This document shows, in pieces, positions 12,757-24,700 of a stretch of 64,000 nucleotides of DNA (its first letter is position 1; each line of letters opens with the position of its first letter). The notes under the pieces were generated by a model, which worked only from the letters and a program-made list of their open reading frames with translations, had not been told where the DNA came from and made no database searches. The translations under genes were made by a program, and so were the position numbers. Origin of the DNA: Leptoclinus maculatus (lineage: Eukaryota > Chordata > Actinopteri > Perciformes > Stichaeidae). Location of the stretch: NCBI GenBank assembly GCA_032191485.1, contig JAVDOI010000010.1, positions 24,374,555-24,438,554 of the forward strand. Direction: 5' to 3'.

Positions 12757-15700
12757 TGTGTGTGTGTGTGTGTGTTGGTAGCTCTGCAGGTGTTTAATAA
12801 ATGCAGTGTATGAAGGACAAAAGGAGGGCAAACCACTCTAGACCTCTGATGTGTGATTTGCTATTTCGTCGCCTAAATATTACAAACATATTATCCTGGT
12901 ATCATGCAACTATTATACAGATGCAGTGTGTGTTATTAAGTGTTTCTAATTATTCATTTTTATAAAGCATTAATTCATACGTTTGTATTGACACTGTTGG
13001 TAGTCTTGAATATTTTAAGAGGTCTACATAAATATATAACTCCACAAATATGTTACCAAATACATAGATCTCCATTGATGTATTTGTCATATAATGTTTT
13101 GTGATACAGTATTGATTTAACTAATATTTGACATGCAAAGATTGGTGGCAGACAGTGGTTGATTTTGTGTTGGGATGTTGGATGTTACAGACTGTAGTAA
13201 ATGCAGAGATCCGACTGTTGTGATTGCATAAAGAAGTATTATCCTTGCTTACAGTACATATATCGCAATATATTGAATCCCAACCTTTATCATGATGCGT
13301 ATCATATCGTCAGATTCCTGCCAATACACAGCCCTAGTAACTTGTAGTACGATAATATGTTTTTCAGTTTTCTTTGATGCCCATATGTCATATCTATCTA
13401 CATATGCACAATGTCACAACTGAAAAAGTATTGAGAGAAAAGCAACGGTCTGTTTAATCTGTTGTCACAACTGCATGAACACATTTCCCTATAATAATAC
13501 CGTTTACCGATAAGATAATGCTTAATTATGCAGCGGTCATGGTGTTTTGAGATTTTATTAAAAAGAGATTTTTGAAGGAGCTCAGGATGCATCCTGAGAA
13601 CACCTGCTATACTCCAGATCATGTCCCTGTGTAAACTAAGAATCAGTGTGGAACAGCTCTCCTGTGTGGTGTTCAGAGAGGCACGGAACATTCTGTATCG
13701 TGTTTTGCTAAAGCCTGCTGCTGCTGTCAGAAGGTTTAACGGAGGCGCCAGTGTGCAGCCTTTTGGTAAAATGTTACATTAATGAGATTTCAGAGAGGTC
13801 TGTGTGTGTGCCTCTGCCATCTAATGCCACGGAATTGCTCTGAGCACTTCACGATAAGAGATCATTTAGCATCTGGTAATACAAGCAACAATGGGTGACA
13901 GAACTGCCCAGTGCTACTTGATGCACAAACTCAGCCGTAGCACCGTATTGCAAATATGTCATCTGAAGCCACAAAATGAGCCAACATGCAAATAAAAACA
14001 ACTGTGTTGCCCTGTGTTGTCACATGGTTGTCAGTTGTACAAAAAAGAATTTTGGATTGTGAAGCTTAATAAACTAAAAAAACATGGCAACAACTTGCCG
14101 GTCTAATATTAAGCAAATGGTGGTAGATAAACTAGATATACTGTCTATATAATCTCCGTCCATTCTAACACGCCTAATAATGCATATCACTGCATAACCA
14201 TTCACGTACACTGGGCATGCACTTACCGATGTCAACAGGAAGCAGATTGTCAAATTAGTTGCTGCTTAGTAATGGAAAATACAACGGTGTGTTACTGTAC
14301 TCCCTATAATAAAAGAGTTTGATACTTAAGATCCTCCCACTCAAACAGACACATTTTGGGAAAATAAAAAGTTGTATTTTTCAAACGTAATTACAAGGCT
14401 GCAGGTCTTGCTCTATCTTCCTCTCACACACACATTAGATTTACTTTAAAAACAGTTACAAATCAAGTCTCACTGTTCTGGATCTGCCAGGTGGCTGGAA
14501 GTCTCTGTCGTACTGGAGCATTTATGCTTTTGTTCATTTACAGTTTCTACTAGAACAATAGTTGTGCAGAACAAAATAAGCATACATAACAAAATGAAAG
14601 TCCTCCGTTTCATGTACTTTGCCCTCCTCAAAGCCGCAAACCGTGTCTTCAAATGTCCGCTCTGCACAAATGGATAATAGATGAGACCCAGCCAGCAACT
14701 CCATCTGAGCTCTCAAGCTTTAGGCAAGCTTACATCTGATCTATCACAGATAAGAAGAAGATCCGAGGGGGTGGCACTGTCTCCTCGCCTGTGTGGGTTT
14801 CCTCTATATGCTCACATTTATTCCCACTGCCCAAAGACACGCAGGTTAGGTGAATGGGGGGCTCTCAATTGCCCCCGTTTGTGAATGTGAGGGTGAATGG
14901 TTGTCTGTCTGTATGTGTCAGCCCTGTGATAGCTGGAAGAGAAAATTGTGGATAGATAATGGATGGAGAATCTGGGGGAAGCACAAACAGCTGTCTCTTC
15001 AATAACCTGCATTAAATAACATTAATTAAACACAATAAGCACACTTGAGTTGCCAAGTTGCAATCAGTTGATTAGCTCAGTGAATGACAGTGATGCAGGT
15101 AACATCAGTATAGTTGTGTCATTCGTGCAGCGTTATCTTGATAGAGTTTGCCATACAATAAGAGCAGGCCTGTGCTGAGTAAACAGTTGGATGGAGTGGG
15201 CAGAGAAACTGTGGTCTCCACAGCTGAGGTGACATTTGCAGTCTAGTGAGAGCTGCATAATGACAGCGGCCTTCAGCTTTAACATGCAATGTAACTGACA
15301 GCAATGGTGGAACGCGTGGAGCAAACACAGTTATCCCTAACCACCGTGTTTCCAACAATTCACCTCATGCTTCCAGCATTGCTTGAGAGACTGCTTAATG
15401 AGGGACACTGGGAAACATACAACATCGGTTGCTGGACAACAACAGTTGAACAGGTGTTTAAAAAGGTGACTAAAATGATCTGGTAAAATATTTAGATTTC
15501 TTAAAAAAACTTGTTCGGAGCCATGTGGGGTTTAGTGTCTTGCTCAAGGACACTTAAAATGCAGACAGGACAGTCTATTTCAAAGTTAGGATTTTATTGT
15601 CATACATATATATGAAATTTGACATTTAACCCCTCCCTAGCTTATTGGGAGCAGTGGGCTGCTGAGAAGCGCCCGGGGAGCAGTTAGGGGTTCAGTGTCT

Positions 15701-18700
15701 TGCTCAGGGACACTTCGGCATAGGACATGTAGCAGCCAAGGATCGAACCTTGCGGTTACCGGACAACCCTCTCTACCCATTGAGCCACGGCCGCTCCAGA
15801 AAGGTTCTTCCTGAAGGGCTGAGATCCTATCCAGAACCATTTACTTCGGCAAAAAAGGCTTTTTCAAGGGTTCTTTGTCAGACTACAGGTTCCATTATAA
15901 TTCCTTTTGATCAAAAGAACCCCTTATATTGCACAATAAACTGTGATTGTGAACCATGATAGGGTTGTGCTGCACCACATCAGCCTATAATATTAGGTTA
16001 GTATGTGAGTATGAAGTTAGCAGTAACTGTGAACGTAGCAGTGCAGGCTGTCGGTGAACTGCTACAACTGCTCCAGCCCCAAGCCGAGTTCCTGTATCTT
16101 GTTTGCAAATTGCTGATTAAAGTGAAGGGGGTTGTTAGACACAACCAGAGCCCAGGCTCACTTAAGTTGGCTGATCTCAAGGTGGACCAGCAATTCTCAT
16201 TTTATTGACAAACCGCAGTTTTTGGTGGACCAGCCAATAAGTGAAACACTTATCTGTGAGATGGGTGTGTAGGTGTGTAGGTGCTTTAAGTGAGCTAAAT
16301 GTTGGCTTAATATATGTCATTTATAATGTTGTCACAGTAAAACAGCCATGTTGTAGCACATGACCGTGGCAGTGATGATGTACAGAGTCCTACTATTTAG
16401 CCCATATTGTCTGTTTGAACACTTGTCCGGTGAGCAGATCTGTAACCATAACAACAGGGAAAATGAGTCTAGGACTGCCAGCTACAAGAAGATTATAGCC
16501 CGTTCATGTGTGAGTGTGCTAAAACTAAACATTAAAAAGGACCCACTCACCCACACACTCATCCTCTGACACACTCACTAGATCACTCCCACACTCTCCC
16601 ACAGTAAAACTAAGCCTTACCTCCCAGCATTGATGAGCCCAGCATCCTGTCCAGAGCAGATATCCTCCAGAATAAAAGCTTCATCACAGGTGGACATATT
16701 AATGTGGGTCAAGTTGGGTTTACACACATCCAACCAATAGGGTGTGTGTTGACCAGTGGACAGCTGGAGAATATCAGTTATCAGTGCTGTCACACACAGG
16801 CCGAAGATATGGACACCTGGGAAAAGCAACAGCAAACACCGGATTAGTAGAACATGCAACTTTATGTTGCTGTTCGAGCTGTTGCCTGTTGTTGTTTTGT
16901 TTTTTCTGTGGTTCAGTTACTGAAAACACGCATGTAATCAGTTGTGTGCATAAAGCATGTGTCCTCCCACCTATGAAGCGTACAGCCCTGCGGATGTAGG
17001 AGTTGAAATTACAGCCTGCAGCGTTGATGTTGGCCTCCGTCTGTGCGGCTGATGACCTCCTGGATAGATAGCAGTACAGAATGGCCTCTCCTATAAGAAT
17101 CTACACACAGACAAAGACAAAGAAGAGATTTTTGGCAATGCAGATTTTATATCACCAAATACATAAAATATTATTGGGCAATTTATTATTGTTAATATCC
17201 CACTGTCATGACTGATACCTGAATTTGACAGAGTTTATGGTTTTGTTTATTTATTTACACTTTAAAAATCAAGAGATTTCCAGATCCCAGACGAGTAAGA
17301 CTGCAAGATACTCTGAAGAAAGCTAGTAGTACGTCTTGCTTTTTTGTCAAACTACTGCTTCGAAGGTCAAAAATTTACTTCATGTAATCTCAAAATGTGA
17401 AAAGTCACATCAAAGTGAAGTTCAAAGAGAAGCAAAGAAGGTGAACTAGATGTGCTGGCTCTCTGATATAAGTGGTGCATTAAGATTAACTGATTTTAAA
17501 AGATTGTAAAGCCCTCTGAGGCAAATTTGTGATTTTTGGCTATACAAAAATAAACTGAAAATAAATTGAAATTGAAGGAACATCAACAGAAAAAAACGTG
17601 AATCAACTGCTGTTATGCGAATATGAAGAGTTGGGCGCATCGAGATAAACAGTTGGTGGCACTAATTCTCTGGTCGAATGTCATTAAACTGTAGTAGAAG
17701 AAGAGGACACAACAAGATAGATCACTTAATCAAAAGAGCCATGTGGAAATCATTTCTGTTTGTTTCATGTATGTTTTCTATTTCTAGTCTTTTCAGTGGA
17801 GTAGTGAAGCCCGAGTGACAAATAAGTCACAATTTTCATGTAAGACATGATGCAGATTTGTCAATTGACCACTCAACTGTCTGTCTACCACTCAACTGTC
17901 TGTCTACCAGTCAAGTGTCTGTCTACCAGTCAACTGTCTGTCTACCACTCAACTGTCTGTCTACCACTCAACTGTCTGTCTACCAGTCAAGTGTCTGTCT
18001 ACCAGTCAAGTGTCTGTCTACCAGTCAACTGTCTGTCTACCAGTCAACTGTCTGTCTACCACTCAACTGTCTGTCTACCACTCAAGTGTCTGTCTACCAC
18101 TCAAGTGTCTGTCTACCAGTCAACTGTCTGTCTACCACTCAACTGTCTGTCTACCACTCAACTGTCTGTCTACCACTCAACTGTCTGTCTACCAGTCAAG
18201 TGTCTATCTACCAGTCAACTGTCTGTCTACCACTAAACTCTCTGTCTACCACTCAACTGTCTGTCTACCACTCAACTGTCTGTCTACCACTCAAGTGTCT
18301 GTCTACCAGTCAACTGTCTGTCTACCAGTCAACTGTCTGTCTACCAGTCAACTGTCTGTCTACCACTCAACTGTCTGTCTACCACTCAACTGTCTGTCTA
18401 CCACTCAACTCTCTGTCTACCACTCAACTGTCTGTCTACCACTCAACTGTCTGTCTACCACTCAAGTGTCTGTCTACCAGTCAACTGTCTGTCTACCAGT
18501 CAACTGTCTGTCTACCACTCAACTGTCTGTCTACCAGTCAAGTGTCTGTCTACCACTCAAGTGTCTGTCTACCAGTCAACTGTCTGTCTACCAGTCAACT
18601 GTCTGTCTACCACTCAAGTGTCTGTCTACCAGTCAACTGTCTGTCTACCAGTCAACTGTCTGTCTACCACTCAACTGTCTGTCTACCAGTCAAGTGTCTG

Positions 18701-21700
18701 TCTACCAGTCAACTGTCTATCTACCAGTCAAGTGTCTGTCTACCAGTCAACTGTCTGTCTACCAGTCAACTGTCTGTTTACCACTCAACTGTCTGTCTAC
18801 CAGTCAAGTGTCTGTCTACCAGTCAACTGTCTGTCTACCAGTCAACTGTCTGTCTACCACTCAAGTGTCTGTCTACCAGTCAACTGTCTGTCTACCAGTC
18901 AACTGTCTGTCTACCACTCAACTGTCTGTCTACCAGTCAAGTGTCTGTCTACCAGTCAACTGTCTATCTACCAGTCAAGTGTCTGTCTACCAGTCAACTG
19001 TCTGTCTACCAGTCAACTGTCTGTTTACCACTCAACTGTCTGTCTACCAGTCAAGTGTCTGTCTACCAGTCAACTGTCTACCAGTCAACTGTCTGTCTAC
19101 CACTCAACTGTCTGTCTACCACTCAACTGTCTGTCTACCACTCAACTGTCTGTCTACCAGTCAACTGTCTGTCTACCAGTCAAGTATCTGTCTACCAGTC
19201 AAGTGTCTGTCTACCAGTCAACTGTCTGTCTACCAGTGGTCACTAACAAAATCTCCATTAGCTGTTTAGCTCAGTGCTATTGGCAGATGAGCCGCTCACT
19301 GTGATTACTCTGAGCAGCATGATGGGAATGAATTACAATATAATAAGTCTCTGATTAAGTTAGGTATTCCAAATTTGTTTAAGGTTGTTCCTCAACAACT
19401 TATATTGGACGTGCAGTTGTGACAGATTGTGAACTTTATGTCCTCTTCACTCATTGACACATGTGGTTTTGAGAGGCTGTGACGTTACTGTCTGTGCTGC
19501 TGGGTCATCTCATCACACACATACCAGAAAATGGCAAAAAGACTTATGACACCATCATAATGATGGGAAAGGTGGCAATGGTTGTTGTGCTAGCACTGTA
19601 GCTTGATCATAGCCTGTATATAAGAAGTAGATGTAGTCGTCAGGACGTCACCCGTTGCCGAGTCCATGGCCATCTTGTTTTTTTGCCACCAGTAAACTGA
19701 AGTGACCTATTTGGACTGCGGAGGAGTGACGCCGTGGTAGACACGCCGTGGTAGACACGCCGTGGTAGACACGCCGTGGTAGACACGCCGTGGTAGACAC
19801 GCCGTGGTAGACACGCCATGGTAGACACGCAGTATATGGCTCTGGTAACGACCTGTCAATCACAAGGTAGCCCCGCCCTGAAGCATACCTTCCTTTATGG
19901 TCTATTTGACTCTAAATGGACCATAATTTACTAAATGAATACCATGAAGAAGTAATGAAGAAGACTTGAAACAAAAAATGATGACCATAAACTTATGTAT
20001 ACGATGTTTAAGTAGAGTCATTTTCTCATAGACTTCTGTACAATCTGACTTCTATACAACCAGAGGAGTCACCCCCTGATGGCCAGTAGAGAGAATACAA
20101 GTTTAAGCAGTGGCGGGCCGTGCATTTTCTACCTGGGCCTTCTGTGCCGTCTTACTACAGTTGAACCACCACAGCTACGGGTTATTGTTTGTTTCGTGTA
20201 AACACCTCATATTCACATAACACTGCAACTTTTGACAAGTGAAATCAAATGTTACATGAAGTGCAACACCTACAAATACACTAACTACAGAGTTGCAGAT
20301 ACATGAATACGTGCATGACGGGATGCTTCATCATTAACGGACAATGCATATAGTCAAAATCAATGTAATTAACACAATGACAAGAACAAACTCACAAGAA
20401 CCAGTCACATTTATTTACAACAAAGCATGACAAAACAATCTATCAAAACTGCGGCACTAAAACACTGCACACTCAAGAGCACGGGCCATTCAAATATTAT
20501 TTACATCAGAGGGAACGATATTATATAGTCAGTCAGGTGTCACAACAGAGGCAAGCGAGCGGCACTCGTTCGGCACCCATCAAGAAGCTGCCGAGCTGAG
20601 CGGGCGGAGCCACATTTTCCTTTTACTTGCTGGGTCAAGGCTGCTAGCTGTGGGGTTAGCCGACCATTTGATACGATTTCCTGCTTTTCCTGAAATGTCA
20701 GTAACTCCGCCACCAAATCGGTTTCTCCTTCAGCCATTGAGTGTTAAAAAAACACAGCTAGGTAAAAAAAAAAGAATCTACACCAAGCAAAACATTAAAA
20801 ATGTCATAACTTCTCTTACATATGTTTCAACCTGAACTCTTACTAAATACTAAAATCTGCCAGCTAGCTTTCTGTTTAGACAAAAGTCACGCTGGCCCAC
20901 TGACCAATCACGGCGCACGTTAATGCTGCGCTGCACGTTAATACAGACCTACTTAGCAGGCTACCTCGATACCACTGGCACGTCAAAGAATACGCCCAAC
21001 ATGTCAAACTAAAGATCTGATTGGTTGAAGACTATGACAATCAACAATATCGTTCCCATATACTTTAATCTGCAAAATCTACCTAGAGGACCTCGGGCCT
21101 CTCTTCTATAGAGACAGCATAGAGGTGAAATCTGATTGGATAAAAGCTCTACTTAAAACAAGCTGTGCTGGAAGCAGCACTGCAGGCTGGACGGCCCACC
21201 ACTGAGTTTAAGACATTTCCGCATTGGCTTCACTTTTCAGCAATTGGAAATTGCCTCCTTAGCCTGATCCAGTATTGTACTGTGTGGATACAGAACAATA
21301 ATTGCCTGATACACTAATGCTAGTTGTGTACAGATATACCATATTGCTGGAATAAAAAAATTGTATTGGTTGGCCTGTTCTAGCAGTTAGCAATCGTTTA
21401 ACACATTTTAAGTTTAAGGCGTAGTTGTATACTAGATTCTGCAATCTCTTTGAAGTCATCAAATTATTGAAAGGGAATTTGAAGTTTTTCATGTTTGCAT
21501 TTTTCTGTTACCTCCCACAACAGCTCCTCCCTACATGTATAATCCAGTGGTGGGCCGTCAGGGCCAGCTAAGCCTTCTCTGCTGGCCTAAACAGAATCAC
21601 AAAGTTATAGCTATTTTATAATTTAATAATTTTTCATAAATACACTACATGTATTCTAATTATTTTTCCCATTATTTTTCCCATTAGCTTGTTTTAAGTA

Positions 21701-24700
21701 GAGCTTTTATCCAATCAGATTCCACCCCTATTTCTCTAGGTAAGAAGAGAGGCCCGAGGCCTGCTAGGAAGCCTTTGCAGTTTAAGTAAATGGGGACGAT
21801 ATTGTTGATTGTTATAGTCTTCAACCAATCAGATCTTTAGTTTGACATCTTGGGCGTATTCTTTGACATGTCAGAGCTTCCTACGTGGCCTACAAGTACA
21901 TCAGCATTAACGTGCAGCTCAGCATTAACGTGCGGCGTGATTGGTCAGTGGGCTAGCGTCACTGTTGTGAAGCTGAAAGCTAGCTAGTAGAACTTAGTAG
22001 TAGTAAGAGTTCAAGTTGAAAGATATAAGAAGTTATGACATTGACATGACATTTTTAGCATTTTGCTTGGTGTAGCTTTGTTTTTTTAACACTCAATGGC
22101 TGAAGAAGGAGAAACGGATTTGGGAGTTACTGGCAACGCCTTTCTGGAGAAGGACATTTCCAGAAAAGCTGTAAGAAAGGGTCGGCCAACCCCACAGCTA
22201 GCAGCCCTGACCCAGCCAGGAAAAGGATTTGTACGAACGGTATTCCTGGCTAACAGCGTCGGAGAAGTGTTGCACATTTTATGGCTAAGAATGCGTTTTA
22301 TTTGCGAGTGAGTGTCTTGGTGTTTGGAGCTACGCTAGATTTGCTAACCTGAGGTGGCTAACCAAGGCAGCAACAAGACACCATATCACGACAGGACACT
22401 TACAAGCTATGGTGTTTTTGAAAACTTTTGCTGTGACCCGAATGGATCTATAACTCAACGAACACGTTCGCAGGAGGACCTCTGGCTGGAACTGAACCGC
22501 ACCGATGTACTGTACATCCGCGTCATTAAACTCTTTGTAATCAAAGAAAGGAGAATGGACTAAACAGCAGCTTTGGTAAGTGAACTGCTTTTGTGTTTTT
22601 ACATCTGCAGTAGCGTTACTGTGTTAATTTGTCTATCGTGTCGTCTTTATGATATGGTTAATATTGTTCCCTCTGATGTGAATAATATTTGAATGGCCCG
22701 TGCTCTTTAGTGTGTGGATGAATACGTGTTTTGTGACTGGTTCTTGTGAGTTTGTTCTTGTGCACAATGCATATAGTCAAAATTAATGTAATTAACACAA
22801 TGGTGTTAATTACATTAATTTTGACTATACGCATTGTCCGTTAATGACGAAGCATCCCATCATGCGCGGGGTTAGGGTCCGGCAGTGGTGGGCCATCAGG
22901 GCCAGCTAAGCCTTCTCTGCTGGCCTAAACAGAATCACAAAGTTATAGCTATTTTATAACTTAATAATTTTTCACAAATACACTACATGTATTATAATTG
23001 TTTTTCCCATAATCTTATTTTCTCATTGCACAGCTCCTGTCTTCCTCTGTTGCTCTGCTTCCAGCCTGCAGCGCTGCTTCCAGTGCAGCTTGTTTTAAGG
23101 AGAGCTTTTATCCAATCAGATTCAACCCCTATTTCTCTATGTAAGGTCCTCTAGGTAGACTTTGCAGATTAAAGTAAATGGGGACAATATTGTTGATTGT
23201 CATAGTCTTCAACCAATCAGATCTTTAGTTTGACATGTTGTGCATATTCTTTGACGTGCCAGTAGCACCGAGGTAGCCTGCCAAGTACGTCTGCATTAAC
23301 GTGCGCCGTGATTGTTCAATGGGCCAGCGTGACTTTTGTCAAACAGAAAGCTAGCTAGCAGATCTTAGTATTTAGTAAGAGTTCATTTGAAACATATGTA
23401 AGAGAAATTATAACATTTTCAGAAAAACTGGACATCGCATCAAAGGGTCGGTCAACCCCACAGCTAGCAGCCCTAACCCAGTATGGAAAAGGATTTGCAC
23501 GAACGGTATTTCTGTCAGCGGCGGAGAAGCGTTGCACATCTTATGGCTAAGAATGCGTTTCATTTGCAACTGAGCTCTTGGTGTTTGGAGCTGTTTGGAG
23601 CTACGCTATGCTAACCAAGGCAGCTACACGACAAGACACGCACAAGCTACGTGCTTTTGAAAACTTTTGGAGAGACCTGAGTGGATTTACAACTCAACGA
23701 ACACGTTCGCAGGAGGACTCTGGCTGGAACTGACCCGCACCGATGTTCTGAACAACCGCGGTTATAAACTTTTTGTTAACAAAGAAAGGAGGATGGACTT
23801 TGTCTTTAAGAGAACAGCAGCTGTGGTAAGTCAACTGCTTTAGCGTTACTACTGTGTTCATTTGTCTATCGTGACGTTTTTATGAATAATATGAATGGGT
23901 CGTGCTCTAGCGCTGCTGTGTTGCTGGGTTGATTTGTCATGCTTGACATTTTATGTTGTCATATAAATATATGTGACTGGTTCTTGTGAGTTTATTCTTG
24001 TCATTCTGTTAATTACATTGATTCTGACTTGTCCGTTAATGACGAAGCATCCCGTCATCGCGGGGTTATTTCGGACATTTGATTTTCTGTTTGAATCAGT
24101 AGGGAACAGCTAACTTGCTGTTGTTTCCCCGCTAAGCTAGTTAGCTTAGCCTCCCTGAACACACGCAGGGTTTTTTGTTATTGTTCCGGGTTCAAAAGGT
24201 CACAGCCCGTTGTCTGTTACGCGAGCGCAGTCCACCGAAAACATTATATTTCCCACAATTTAAGCTTCTGCATTTTCCAAATGCAGTGCACTAGTATTAT
24301 TCAAACGTATTGTTTGGTTCGTAAGCCTCGTACCGAACGGTTTAATACGAATACGTGTATTATTACATCCCTAGAAACAAATAACCGTAGCTCAGCAGAC
24401 AGCACAGAAGGCCCAGGTATAAAATGCACGGCCCGCCACTGGGGTCCAGAGATTTGATTCTCTGTTTGGGCTGTTGTTTTCTTTTACAAAGCAGGAATTA
24501 TGGTCTGGAGAAATGGGGATTGTGTGGCAATTGCTTTAGCCCTGTTTGAATCAGTAGGGAACAGCTAAACACTGCGGGGAGAGTTTGTAGCGTGTGTGCT
24601 TGTAGCGTGAGTTTATGCGTGTTGTTTTCCTGCTAAGCTAGTTTAGCATAGCCTACCGGAACACACGTGCCGTGTACAATGTTTTTCTTCCGTGGTGGGC

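Noticed and set aside
12576..12836. Poly-His/Thr ORFs
   Set aside because: Translation of the GT/CA microsatellite.
17867..19237. CRISPR-like array
   Set aside because: Units are contiguous 19-mers without unique spacers, in animal nuclear DNA.
17858..19246. Long ORFs of 462, 419, 247 and 129 codons
   Set aside because: They are different frames of the 19-bp minisatellite, repetitive and without start context or flanking exons.
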